Origin: Streptomyces klenkii
Lineage (GTDB): Bacteria; Actinomycetota; Actinomycetes; Streptomycetales; Streptomycetaceae
DNA length: 64,000 nt
Assembly (NCBI RefSeq): GCF_003626645.1
Contig: NZ_RBAM01000008.1
Location: 310,001 to 374,000 of the forward strand
Direction of reading: 5' to 3'
Numbering within the stretch: position 1 is the stretch's first letter; each line of letters opens with the position of its first letter. The notes beneath the pieces were generated by a model, which saw only the letters and a list, made by a program, of their open reading frames with translations, was not told the origin of the DNA and searched no databases. This document shows, in pieces, positions 42,025 to 50,030 of the stretch. The position numbers were made by a program, and so were the translations under genes.

Positions 42025-43754
42025 GCCGCCTCCTCCTCGGTGAGCTGGGAGAGCACGATCTCCCGGTAGGTCTCGTTGCCGGCCATCAGCTCGCCGTGGG
42101 TGCCGGTGCCGACGACGCGGCCCTCGTCCAGGACGACGATCCGGTCGGCGTCCCGGATCGTGGAGACGCGCTGGGCGACGATGACGACCGTGGCGTTCCC
42201 CGTCTCGCGGGCCAGCGCGGCCCGCAGCCGGGCGTCGGTGGCGTAGTCGAGGGCGGAGAAGGAGTCGTCGAAGAGATAGATGTCCGGCTTGCGGACCAGG
42301 GCGCGGGCGATGGCGAGCCGCTGCCGCTGCCCGCCGGAGACGTTGGTGCCGCCCTGCGCGATCGGCGCCTCCAGGCCGCCCTCCATGCTCGCGACGAAGT
42401 CGCGGGCCTGCGCCGTCTCCAGCGCCTCCCACAGCTCCTCGTCGGTCGCTTCGGGGCGCCCGTAGCGGAGGTTGGAGGCGACGGTCCCGGAGAACAGGTA
42501 GGGCTTCTGCGGGACGAGGCCGATGGCCTCGGCGGAGCGGGCCGGGTCGAGCTCGCGCACGTCGACACCGCCCACGGTGACCGTTCCGGCGGTCGCGTCG
42601 AACAGCCGCGGGACCAGCCCCAGCAGCGTGGACTTGCCGCTGCCGGTGGAGCCGATGACGGCCGTGATCTCGCCGGGCCGGGCGACGAGGGAGACGTCCT
42701 TGAGGACCGGCTCCTCCGCGCCCGGGTAGCGGAACTCGACGCCGCTGAGCTCCAGGTGCCCGCCACTACGCAGCTCGGTGACCGGGCTGACCGGCGGCAC
42801 CACGCTGGAGTCGGTGGCCAGGACCTCCTGGACGCGCTCGGCGCAGACCTCGGCGCGCGGCACCATCATGAACATGAAGGTGGCCATCATGACGGCCATC
42901 AGGATCTGCATCAGGTAGCTGAGGAAGGCCGTCAGCGCACCGATCTCCATGTCGCCGCTCTCGATGCGGTGACCGCCGAACCACAGCACGGCGACGGAGG
43001 AGATGTTCACGACCAGCATCACGGACGGGAACATCAGCGACATCAGCCGGCCGGCCCGGAGCGAGACGTCCATCAGCTCGGCGTTCGCGCCGTCGAAACG
43101 TTCCCGCTCGTGGTCGTCGCGGACGAAGGCGCGGATGACGCGGATGCCGGTGATCTGCTCGCGCAGCACCCGGTTGACGGTGTCGATCCGGTCCTGCACG
43201 CCGCGGAAAACCGGTCGCATCCGCCAGATGATCAGCGAGACGATCACGCCGAGGACCGGCACGATGACCAGCAGCAGGGCGGACAGCGGCACGTCCTGGT
43301 CGAGCGCCATCAGGATGCCGCCCACGCACATGATCGGCGCGGACACCATCAGCGTGAACGCCATCAGGACGAGCAGCTGGATCTGCTGCACGTCGTTGGT
43401 GGTGCGGGTGATCAGGGAGGGGGCGCCGAAGTGCCCCATCTCGCGCGCGGAGAAGGACTGCACGCGGTCGAAGACGGCGGCACGCAGATCGCGCCCGACC
43501 GCCATCGCGGTCCGGGCGCCGAAGTACGTCGCACCGATCGCGCAGACGATCTGGACGAGGGTGACCGCCAGCATCCCGCCGCCGAGGGACAGGATGTAGC
43601 CGGTGTCACCCTTCACGACACCGTTGTCGATGATGTCGGCGTTGAGTGAGGGTAGGTAGAGCGTGGCAAGCGTCTGGACGAGCTGCAGGAGCACGATCAG
43701 CGCGATCGATGTGGAGTAGGGCCTCAGATACGCCCGTGATAGTCGGACCAGCAC
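42021..43754 (-). CDS. ABC exporter half-transporter, first subunit
   Basis: 577-aa partner of the preceding entry. Six TM helices fill residues 15-310, followed by an ATPase domain with Walker A GSTGSGKST, a standard signature VSGGQRQR and Walker B DIYLFDDSFSALD. The switch region after Walker B has Asp-Ser in place of Glu (DDSFSAL), an altered catalytic base typical of the inactive site of a heterodimer. The GTG at 43754 is preferred because it gives the full first TM helix; longer frames are shadows. Confidence 0.9.
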   Translation of the reverse strand: MLVRLSRAYLRPYSTSIALIVLLQLVQTLATLYLPSLNADIIDNGVVKGDTGYILSLGGGMLAVTLVQIVCAIGATYFGARTAMAVGRDLRAAVFDRVQSFSAREMGHFGAPSLITRTTNDVQQIQLLVLMAFTLMVSAPIMCVGGILMALDQDVPLSALLLVIVPVLGVIVSLIIWRMRPVFRGVQDRIDTVNRVLREQITGIRVIRAFVRDDHERERFDGANAELMDVSLRAGRLMSLMFPSVMLVVNISSVAVLWFGGHRIESGDMEIGALTAFLSYLMQILMAVMMATFMFMMVPRAEVCAERVQEVLATDSSVVPPVSPVTELRSGGHLELSGVEFRYPGAEEPVLKDVSLVARPGEITAVIGSTGSGKSTLLGLVPRLFDATAGTVTVGGVDVRELDPARSAEAIGLVPQKPYLFSGTVASNLRYGRPEATDEELWEALETAQARDFVASMEGGLEAPIAQGGTNVSGGQRQRLAIARALVRKPDIYLFDDSFSALDYATDARLRAALARETGNATVVIVAQRVSTIRDADRIVVLDEGRVVGTGTHGELMAGNETYREIVLSQLTEEEAA

Positions 43755-43869
43755 ACCGGGCAGCCTAAGCGAGCGCCTCGCCGTGCGGCCTCCGTATTTG
43801 CACGGGCGGCGTTCCCCTCGCGCGGCACCCGTCATCATGGGAGGCGGCAGAAGAAGGAAAGGGGTCGCC

Positions 43870-44184
43870 GTGGCGACGACACAACCGGCACACCCGGTCA
43901 AACCGGCCCTGCCGGGGCAGCCGGGACCGGTGGGCACCATCCGGTACTGGGCCGCGGCGAAGGCCGCGGCCGGCACGGCCGAGGAGCCGTACGCTGCGCG
44001 GACGCTCGCGGAGGCGCTGGACGCGGCCCGCCGGCGGCACGCGGAGCGCCCCGACTTCGCCCGGGTGCTGGCACGCTGCTCGTTCCTCGTGGACGACGCC
44101 CCGGTAGGCACCCGCGACCACGCAACGGTCCAACTGGCCGAGGGCGGCACCGTAGAGGTGCTCCCGCCCTTCGCAGGAGGGTGA
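43870..44184 (+). CDS. MoaD/ThiS family sulfur-carrier-like protein
   Basis: 104-aa ubiquitin-fold protein ending PPFAGG, with the C-terminal Gly-Gly that is thiocarboxylated in sulfur carriers. The MoaD body is about residues 30-104 (IRYWAAAKAAAGTAEE, VDDAPVGTRDHATVQLAEG). The GTG at 43870 has AAAGGGG upstream; an ATG at 43837 is also in frame. No MoeB or MoaE gene is next to it, and the N-terminal 25 residues are Pro-rich. It diverges from the ABC exporter and is followed 10 bp later by a Q/H/Y-rich membrane protein. Confidence 0.82.
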   Translation: MATTQPAHPVKPALPGQPGPVGTIRYWAAAKAAAGTAEEPYAARTLAEALDAARRRHAERPDFARVLARCSFLVDDAPVGTRDHATVQLAEGGTVEVLPPFAGG

Positions 44185-44194
44185 CCCCGGCAGC

Positions 44195-45562
44195 ATGAGC
44201 AATCAGCCGCACCATACGTACGACCCGCAGGACCCGTACGACTCGTATGACGCGTACGACGCCCGGACGCAGCGCTACGACGCTCAGTCGTACGGGCAGC
44301 AGGACGGGGCGTACGGCTCGTACCAGCAGCAGCACCCGCACCAGCAGGCGCAGCAGGCCCAGGGTCAGGACCACGGGTCGTACGGCGACTCGTACAACGC
44401 CTACGACCCGTACGCCCAGCAGCAGCCGCAGGCGCAGCAGCACCAGCACCAGCACCAGCACCAGCAGTCCCACCAGCAACCGCACCAGCCGTCTCAGCCG
44501 CAGCAGTACCAGTGGCCGACGACCAACGGCGGCCAGGGCTTCTCCGCGCACGACGAGCCGGTCACGCAGACCTGGCAGACGCCGACGTGGGACACGGGCA
44601 CGTGGCAGCAGCCCCCGGCCCCGCCCGCGGAGGACCGCTCCTACGGCGCGTCCTGGTCCGCCGGCACCCCGCTGCCCGAGGAGCGCCCGGCCGCGGCCGG
44701 TGTCGTGCCGCGCGCGGCGGGCGCGGTCGTACCCGCTCCGGTGCACGAGCCCGCGCTCCTCGCCGAGCCGGGTGGCGACGACGCCGGCAGCTGCGGCGCG
44801 CGGCCGATGACGGCCGCCGAGAAGGCGAAGGCCGAGGGCCGGGCGCAGATCGTCTCGCCGGGCCTCAAGCCCGCCCTGGTGACGACGGCGCTCGCCGCGC
44901 TGCTCGCGCTCACGGCGCCGCTCGGCCAGTTCGCGCTGGCGGTGCCGCTGGTGCTGCTGCAAGCGGTGACGGCCGCGGGCTGGTTCCGGCTCAACGGCAT
45001 GTGGCCCGCCCGGCAGGGCATCGCGCTCGCGTTCCTCGGCGGCGTGGCCGCCGACATCGGCATGCTGGCCACCGACCGTTCGCAGGCGCCGACCGTCGTC
45101 ATCGGCACCCTCGGCGTGTGGCTCCTGCTGGTCCTCGTCCTCCAGCTGCGCAGCCACGCCTCGCCGGACGAGCGGCTGTACGGCCTGACGGCGGCCGCCG
45201 CCTCCTCCGCCCTCGCGGTCCTCGCGGCCGGGCACCTGGCCGCGTCCTCCGACGCCGTCGTGGTCGGCGCGAGCGCCGTGGCCGTGACCGCCCTGGCGCG
45301 CGCCCTGCCGCTGCCGTCCCTGGCCGCGCCCGTCGTGGCGCTGCTCGCGGCCGCGGGCGCGGGCCTCGCGACCGGCGGCCTGACGGACCTGGGCACCTCC
45401 GCCGCCCTGCTGGGCCTCGCCGCGGGCGCCTGCGCCCTGATCGGCCTGCGCGTCGCCAGCTACGACTACCCGTCGCGATTCGTGCACATGACGGCGGGCG
45501 TGGCCCTGCCGCTCGCGGCCGCGGCCCCCGCGGTCTACGTCCTGGGCCGCGTCCTGGGCTGA
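44195..45562 (+). CDS. Q/H/Y-rich N-terminal membrane protein
   Basis: 455-aa protein. Residues 1-110 are low-complexity with Gln, His, Tyr, Asp and Ser (SYGQQDGAYGSYQQQ-like repeats, HQHQHQHQ). From about residue 225 onwards at least seven hydrophobic segments follow, the first LKPALVTTALAALLALTA. Such a polar N-terminus with a multi-pass body is common in Streptomyces membrane proteins of unknown function. It starts 10 bp after the MoaD-like gene. Confidence 0.75.
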   Translation: MSNQPHHTYDPQDPYDSYDAYDARTQRYDAQSYGQQDGAYGSYQQQHPHQQAQQAQGQDHGSYGDSYNAYDPYAQQQPQAQQHQHQHQHQQSHQQPHQPSQPQQYQWPTTNGGQGFSAHDEPVTQTWQTPTWDTGTWQQPPAPPAEDRSYGASWSAGTPLPEERPAAAGVVPRAAGAVVPAPVHEPALLAEPGGDDAGSCGARPMTAAEKAKAEGRAQIVSPGLKPALVTTALAALLALTAPLGQFALAVPLVLLQAVTAAGWFRLNGMWPARQGIALAFLGGVAADIGMLATDRSQAPTVVIGTLGVWLLLVLVLQLRSHASPDERLYGLTAAAASSALAVLAAGHLAASSDAVVVGASAVAVTALARALPLPSLAAPVVALLAAAGAGLATGGLTDLGTSAALLGLAAGACALIGLRVASYDYPSRFVHMTAGVALPLAAAAPAVYVLGRVLG

Positions 45563-45672
45563 CCCCCCGCCGCTCGTTCTTCCCTCCCTTCCGGGCCGTC
45601 CGGTTAGGCTCCATGGCATTGCAAGGTCAGTGCAGGGGCCTGACCGGGACCCGGGGGAGCTGGAGAAACCGA

Positions 45673-46386
45673 ATGCGCGCGATACGCATCACCCTGATCA
45701 TCGCGGTGATATTGGGGGCCCTCTTCGTGGGCGCCGACCGCCTGGCGGTGTACTTCGCCGAGGACCAGGCGGCCGAGAAGATCCGCAGCAGTCAGGGGCT
45801 GACGGGCACGCCCGAGGTCTCCATCAAGGGGTTCCCCTTCCTCACGCAGATCGCCGACTCGCGCCTGGACGAGGTCGAGGTCAAGCTGGACGGCGCGACC
45901 GCGAGCTCCGGCGGGCAGTCGATCCGGGTGTCGGGCTTCGACGCCAAGCTCCAGGACGTGAAGATCGACAGCAGCTTCAGCTCGGCCGTCGCGAGCCGGG
46001 CGACGGGCACGGCGCACCTCTCGTACGAGGACCTGAGCAAGGCCACCAACGACCCGACGGTGAAGGTCGGCTTCGGCGGCCAGGGCGCCGCCGGCAAGAG
46101 CCAGGTCAAGGTGACCGGCACGGTGCAGCTCGCGGGGATGCCCATCGAGCGCAGCGTCATCTCCACGGTCACGCTCGTGGGCGGCGACACCGTCCGGGTG
46201 CGGGCGGACCAGATCCCCGACGAGGCCAAGGCCTTCCCCGGCCTGGAGCGGGCGATCCGCCAGAAGACGGACTTCGACCGGCGCATCAGCGGCCTGCCGA
46301 AGGGCCTGAAGCTGGACAAGGTCGTGGCGACGCAGGACGGTGTCGACATCACGCTGACCGGCTCGGACGTCAACCTGGCGGGCTGA
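45673..46386 (+). CDS. LmeA-like DUF2993 phospholipid-binding protein
   Basis: 237-aa secreted or membrane-tethered protein. One N-terminal hydrophobic segment (IRITLIIAVILGALFVGADRL) and a DUF2993 body with GFPFLTQIADSRLDEVEVKL and the conserved central SYEDL motif. In mycobacteria LmeA binds phosphatidylinositol mannosides and supports lipomannan synthesis. The ATG at 45673 follows GGAGAAACC. The frame is open upstream as a shadow only. Confidence 0.9.
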   Translation: MRAIRITLIIAVILGALFVGADRLAVYFAEDQAAEKIRSSQGLTGTPEVSIKGFPFLTQIADSRLDEVEVKLDGATASSGGQSIRVSGFDAKLQDVKIDSSFSSAVASRATGTAHLSYEDLSKATNDPTVKVGFGGQGAAGKSQVKVTGTVQLAGMPIERSVISTVTLVGGDTVRVRADQIPDEAKAFPGLERAIRQKTDFDRRISGLPKGLKLDKVVATQDGVDITLTGSDVNLAG

Positions 46387-46594
46387 CCGGCCCGCTCCCC
46401 GTCCGGCCCCGTCCACGCTGCGAGACGTCGCCGTCCGGAGGGCAGACCTCCGAGCGGCACGGACGCCCGGGAGCGGCGCACGGCCGCCCCTCCGGCGCTC
46501 CCTAGGCCGTCCCTCGTCCCAGCATCCGGAAGATCTCGTCTCACTATCCAACACGCCGGTGACACGCCCACCCGCCGTCCCTACGATCGTGGGC

Positions 46595-46675
46595 ATGAAG
46601 CGACAGGCGGACCTCACGAAGCGGCGGGCAGTCGACCTGTGCCGCGTCGCCGCCATGCTCTGTCGTCATGTCTGA
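46595..46675 (+). CDS. Cys-containing leader peptide (regulatory ORF)
   Basis: 26-aa peptide MKRQADLTKRRAVDLCRVAA, then MLCRHV, ending at TGA 46675. The DLCRVAAMLCR core is the actinobacterial leader peptide found in front of sulfur-assimilation genes, where translating its Cys codons is thought to report cysteinyl-tRNA supply and set downstream expression. It lies 139 bp ahead of the sulfurtransferase. No ribosome site is obvious, so the mRNA may be leaderless. The 208 bp upstream (46387-46594) hold no other gene. Confidence 0.75.
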   Translation: MKRQADLTKRRAVDLCRVAAMLCRHV

Positions 46676-46813
46676 CGGGAAGCTTCCCCTCCCCTTCCGG
46701 AAGTCCTTCCCCGTCTCGTCTCCCATCCCACCCGCTGCGCAGCGCCGCGCGCTCCCCTCGCCGCGCGCCCAGCAAGCGCTTGCGCGATCCGCAACTGCCC
46801 CGGAGGAGAACAC

Positions 46814-47656
46814 ATGAGCCGCAGTGACGTCCTGGTGGACGCCGACTGGGTACAGGCCCGCATCGACGCCGCCGACCCGAAGACCGTCATCGTCGAGGTC
46901 GACGAGGACACGTCCGCGTACGACAAGAACCACATCAAGTCCGCCGTCCGCATCGACTGGAAGACGGACCTCCAGGACCCCGTCCGCCGCGACTTCGTGG
47001 ACCAGGCCGGCTTCGAGGAGCTGCTCTCCGCGAAGGGCATCGCGAACGACGACACCGTCGTCCTCTACGGCGGCAACAACAACTGGTTCGCCGCGTACGC
47101 CTACTGGTACTTCAAGCTCTACGGCCACCAGGACGTGAAGCTCCTCGACGGCGGCCGCAAGAAGTGGGAGCTCGACTCCCGCGACCTGGTCGCCGAGGTC
47201 CCGCAGCGCGCCCGCACCGAGTACCACGCCCAGCCGCAGGACACCTCCATCCGCGCCTTCCGCGACGACGTCGTGAAGGCGATCGGCGAGCTCAACCTCG
47301 TCGACGTCCGCTCCCCCGACGAGTTCAGCGGCAAGCTGCTCGCCCCGGCGCACCTCCCGCAGGAGCAGTCGCAGCGCCCCGGCCACGTGCCGACCGCGCG
47401 CAACATCCCCTGGTCGAAGTCGGCCAACGACGACGGCACCTTCAAGTCCGACGAGGAGCTGACGGCGCTCTACGAGGGCGCGGGCGTGGACCTGGCGAAG
47501 GACACCATCGCCTACTGCCGGATCGGCGAGCGCTCCGCGCACACCTGGTTCGTGCTGCACGAGCTGCTCGGCCGGCAGAACGTCAGGAACTACGACGGCT
47601 CCTGGACCGAGTACGGCTCCCTGGTCGGCGTGCCGATCCAGCTCGGCGCCAACTGA
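46814..47656 (+). CDS. Thiosulfate/3-mercaptopyruvate sulfurtransferase
   Basis: 280-aa two-domain rhodanese that moves a sulfane sulfur from thiosulfate or mercaptopyruvate to thiol acceptors. The active Cys is in IAYCRIGERSAHTW (about residue 235), in the loop CRxGER. The inactive N-domain lacks Cys at its matching site. A GGAGGAG site precedes ATG 46814. With the leader peptide and the DUF1416 gene it forms a sulfur-metabolism unit. Confidence 0.93.
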   Translation: MSRSDVLVDADWVQARIDAADPKTVIVEVDEDTSAYDKNHIKSAVRIDWKTDLQDPVRRDFVDQAGFEELLSAKGIANDDTVVLYGGNNNWFAAYAYWYFKLYGHQDVKLLDGGRKKWELDSRDLVAEVPQRARTEYHAQPQDTSIRAFRDDVVKAIGELNLVDVRSPDEFSGKLLAPAHLPQEQSQRPGHVPTARNIPWSKSANDDGTFKSDEELTALYEGAGVDLAKDTIAYCRIGERSAHTWFVLHELLGRQNVRNYDGSWTEYGSLVGVPIQLGAN

Positions 47657-47687
47657 CGTCACGACCGCTACCAGTTAAGGATCACCC

Positions 47688-47975
47688 ATGTGTGGAGCAA
47701 AGGCCGGCGGCCCCGACGCCTCGACGATCAAGCCCGGTGAGACCACGATCCAGGGCTCGGTGACCCGCGACGGCGAGCCCGTCACCGGTTACGTGCGCCT
47801 GCTGGACGCGACCGGCGAGTTCACCGCCGAGGTGCCCACGTCCGCGACCGGGCAGTTCCGCTTCTATGCGGCGGAGGGCACGTGGACGCTGCGCGCGCTG
47901 GTGCCCGGCGCGACCGCGGACCGCAAGGTCGTGGCGCAGCACGGCGGCCTGACCGAGGTCGCTATCGCCGTCTGA
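47688..47975 (+). CDS. DUF1416 (SseC-like) protein
   Basis: 95-aa beta-rich protein with the DUF1416 start MCGAKAGGPDASTIKPGE and EGTWTLRALVPGA in the middle. The family accompanies rhodanese-type sulfurtransferases in actinobacteria. It starts 31 bp after the sulfurtransferase stop, so it is very probably cotranscribed. A strong terminator follows. Confidence 0.9.
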   Translation: MCGAKAGGPDASTIKPGETTIQGSVTRDGEPVTGYVRLLDATGEFTAEVPTSATGQFRFYAAEGTWTLRALVPGATADRKVVAQHGGLTEVAIAV

Positions 47976-47995
47976 GAACGGTTTTCCCGACGGCC

Positions 47996-48041
47996 GGAGG
48001 GCCGCACCCCGGGTTGGACACCGTGGGGGGTGCGGCCCTCC
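47996..48041 (+). terminator. Terminator of the sulfurtransferase-DUF1416 operon
   Basis: Perfect 15-bp stem (47996-48010 and 48027-48041) with a 16-base loop, 20 bp after the DUF1416 stop and before the DUF3099 gene. Confidence 0.82.
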
Positions 48042-48065
48042 GTGCCGCCGCCGTACCGTGGACAC

Positions 48066-48353
48066 ATGTACGCGCGGCGGCGTCATCTGTACTTCGCCAT
48101 GATGGGCGTCTGCATCGGGATGTTCGTCCTGGCGTGGGCGGTCGTGCGCCTGTGGTCCGTGCCCGCCGCGGTGGGGATGTGCCTCTTCGCCATGGTCATC
48201 CCGCCCGTCGCCGCCATCGTCGCCAACCGGCGGGGGCCCGAGGACCGCTGGTGGGACGATCCCTCGGGCGATCAGAAGTCGGACGAGTGGTGGGACGAGC
48301 TCGACGGCAAGCGCCGCCCCGGGCAGCGCGACCCGTGGGGCCGCGACCCGTAG
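48066..48353 (+). CDS. DUF3099 membrane protein
   Basis: 95-aa protein from ATG 48066 (MYARRRHLYFAMMG). Two TM segments (about residues 7-27 and 32-52) and a charged tail rich in Trp and Asp (DRWWDDPSGDQKSDEWWDEL). Widespread in Streptomyces; function unknown. It follows the sulfur operon but lies beyond its terminator. Confidence 0.85.
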   Translation: MYARRRHLYFAMMGVCIGMFVLAWAVVRLWSVPAAVGMCLFAMVIPPVAAIVANRRGPEDRWWDDPSGDQKSDEWWDELDGKRRPGQRDPWGRDP

Positions 48354-48384
48354 CCGGGCGCCCGGATCAGCGGACGAGACCGGA

Positions 48385-48750
48385 TCAGTAGACGAGCGCC
48401 TGCACGCCGTCCGCCATCGCCTCCTGGACGAAGACCTGCGCGCCGGCGATGCGCGCGCCCTCGATCAGGTCCTTCTCCTCGATGTCGCGGCGCGCGGCGC
48501 ACTGCGTGCACACCGTGATCGTCCCGCCGCCGGCCTTGATGCCCTCGATGAGGTCCGGCAGGGGCGCCGCGTGCGGCAGCTCGAACTCCGCCGCCCGCCC
48601 GGGCAGCGCGAACCACGACGACTCACCGGTCAGCCACAGCGAGACCTCGACCCCGCTCGCGACGGCGACGGCCGCCACCGTGAACGCCTGCGAGCACCGC
48701 TCGGGCGCGTCCGCGCCCGCCGTCACCTTGATCACGAGTTTCTTGGCCAT
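48385..48750 (-). CDS. DsrE family protein
   Basis: 121-aa protein of the DsrE/TusD-like family. A central TVCTQCAARRDI stretch holds a CxxC pair; DsrE proteins carry sulfur on conserved Cys. Preceded in the same region by a rhodanese and DUF1416, but on the opposite strand. Start MAKKLVIKVTAGADAPERC, ending in the family-like MADGVQALVY. Confidence 0.85.
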   Translation of the reverse strand: MAKKLVIKVTAGADAPERCSQAFTVAAVAVASGVEVSLWLTGESSWFALPGRAAEFELPHAAPLPDLIEGIKAGGGTITVCTQCAARRDIEEKDLIEGARIAGAQVFVQEAMADGVQALVY

Positions 48751-48802
48751 GCCAGGCACTGTAGCCCTGCCGGGCGGATCTTCACCGGGCCGAGGAAGGA
48801 TG

Positions 48803-48849
48803 CGGCACCGCCGGTCCGGTATGTCGTGGGCTACTCGCCGTGGCGGCGG
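48803..48849 (+). repeat. Dispersed intergenic element, copy D
   Basis: CGGCACCGCCGG at 48803-48814, GTCGTGG at 48823-48829 and CGCCGTGGCGGCGG at 48836-48849. An adjacent palindrome pairs CTCGCCGTGGCGGCG (48834-48848) with CGCCGCCACGGCGAG. Unlike copies A-C it lies between divergent genes. Confidence 0.65.
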
Positions 48850-49047
48850 AAAGAAAAGCCCGCCGCCACGGCGAGAGGCCACAGCGGCGAGAGTCCGGCG
48901 GAATGTCCGGCCGGCGGGACCGGCACGCTCATCATGATCCGCCGGACGGGCGCCCGCGCCGCCGAAACCAGGGACGACTAGACTCGTGACCGGTCCGTAC
49001 ATCCGTGACCGGTCCGTACACCCTCACTCCCGACGAGGAGCGCGCTC

Positions 49048-49149
49048 GTGCTTGAGGCAGTCTTCACCACCCTGCTCGTCCTGGTCGCCGTCGGCGTTCT
49101 CGCCTTCGCCGGGCTGACCTGGAAGAAGCTGTACCAGGGCCAGCGCTGA
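49048..49149 (+). CDS. 33-aa single-helix membrane peptide
   Basis: GTG at 49048 with GAGGAG eight bases upstream. It encodes VLEAVFTTLLVLVAVGVLAF, then AGLTWKKLYQGQR: one hydrophobic helix followed by a positively charged end. The short gene is conserved in this neighbourhood in Streptomyces by my recollection. It lies 40 bp before the nitrobindin-like gene. Function unknown. Confidence 0.65.
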   Translation: MLEAVFTTLLVLVAVGVLAFAGLTWKKLYQGQR

Positions 49150-49189
49150 CCCGCCCAGTTACCCGTCCTCGCACAGATCGTCTGAGCCC

Positions 49190-49786
49190 ATGATCGAGAT
49201 TCCGTCCGACCTCCACCCGGACCTCGTGCCCCTCGCCTTCCTCCTCGGTAAGTGGGAGGGCGCCGGCGTCGCCGACTTCCCGGGCGCCGAGAAGTGCAAC
49301 TTCGGGCAGGAGGTCGTCTTCAGCCATGACGGCCGTGACTTCCTGGAGTACACGTCGCACAGCTGGGTGCTCGACGGCGAGGGCAAGATGGTGCGCCCGC
49401 TGGAGACCGAGACCGGCTACTGGCGGATCGGCAAGGACCGCAAGGTCGAGATCGTCATGGTCCGCGACGCGGGCGTCGCGGAGGTCTGGTACGGCGAGCT
49501 GGCCGACCAGAAGCCGCAGATCGACCTGGCCACGGACGCCGTCGCGCGCACCGAGGCCTCCGGCCCGTACAGCGGCGGCAAGCGCCTGTACGGCTACGTC
49601 AAGGGCGACCTGATGTGGGTCGGCGAGAAGGCCACCCCCGAGGTGCCTCTGCGCCCCTACATGTCGGCGCACCTGAAGAAGATCGCCGACCAGAAGAGCC
49701 TCCAGGAGTGGGCCGCGAGCCTGCCCGAGGACGCTCCCGACGGCGTCGCCTTCTACAACCCGGACGGCACGCCCTACACCGGCTGA
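49190..49786 (+). CDS. FABP-family/nitrobindin-like heme-binding protein (DUF1794)
   Basis: 198-aa beta-barrel protein. The early FLLGKWEGAGVADFPG motif and GDLMWVGEKAT near the C-terminal strands match the DUF1794/FABP family. Some members bind heme through a C-terminal His. No signal peptide. Exact ligand unknown. The riboswitch for the B12 operon begins just after its stop. Confidence 0.88.
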   Translation: MIEIPSDLHPDLVPLAFLLGKWEGAGVADFPGAEKCNFGQEVVFSHDGRDFLEYTSHSWVLDGEGKMVRPLETETGYWRIGKDRKVEIVMVRDAGVAEVWYGELADQKPQIDLATDAVARTEASGPYSGGKRLYGYVKGDLMWVGEKATPEVPLRPYMSAHLKKIADQKSLQEWAASLPEDAPDGVAFYNPDGTPYTG

Positions 49787-49799
49787 GCCGCCCGCCCAG

Positions 49800-49912
49800 C
49801 AGCACCGCGCCCCGTGGGGAAAGTCCGGTCGAATTCCGGCGCTGACCCGCAACGGTAGGCGGAAAGGCCCTCCGGGGCCTTTTCCGTAAGCCCGATCGCC
49901 CACGGCGCGCAC
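49800..49912 (+). promoter_or_regulatory. Cobalamin riboswitch
   Basis: Contains the core signatures GTGGGGAAAGTCCGGTCGAA, GCTGACCCGCAACGGTAGG and AAGCCCGATCGCC in the right order. P1 pairs CCGTGGG (49812-49818) with CCCACGG (49899-49905), and GGAAAGGCCC pairs with GGGCCTTTTCC. It precedes a FecCD/BtuC-type importer, so B12 excess should shut the operon down. No intrinsic terminator is seen, so control at translation is likely. Confidence 0.93.
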
Positions 49913-50030
49913 GATCCCCGTACAACTCGCCGTGGACTGCGAGGGGACCACCCGGGCACCGACCGCACCGCACCCGCCCCGGGCCGCTCCTCCGTACGTA
50001 CGGACGCGGCCCGAGGCGAAGGCGCAGCCC

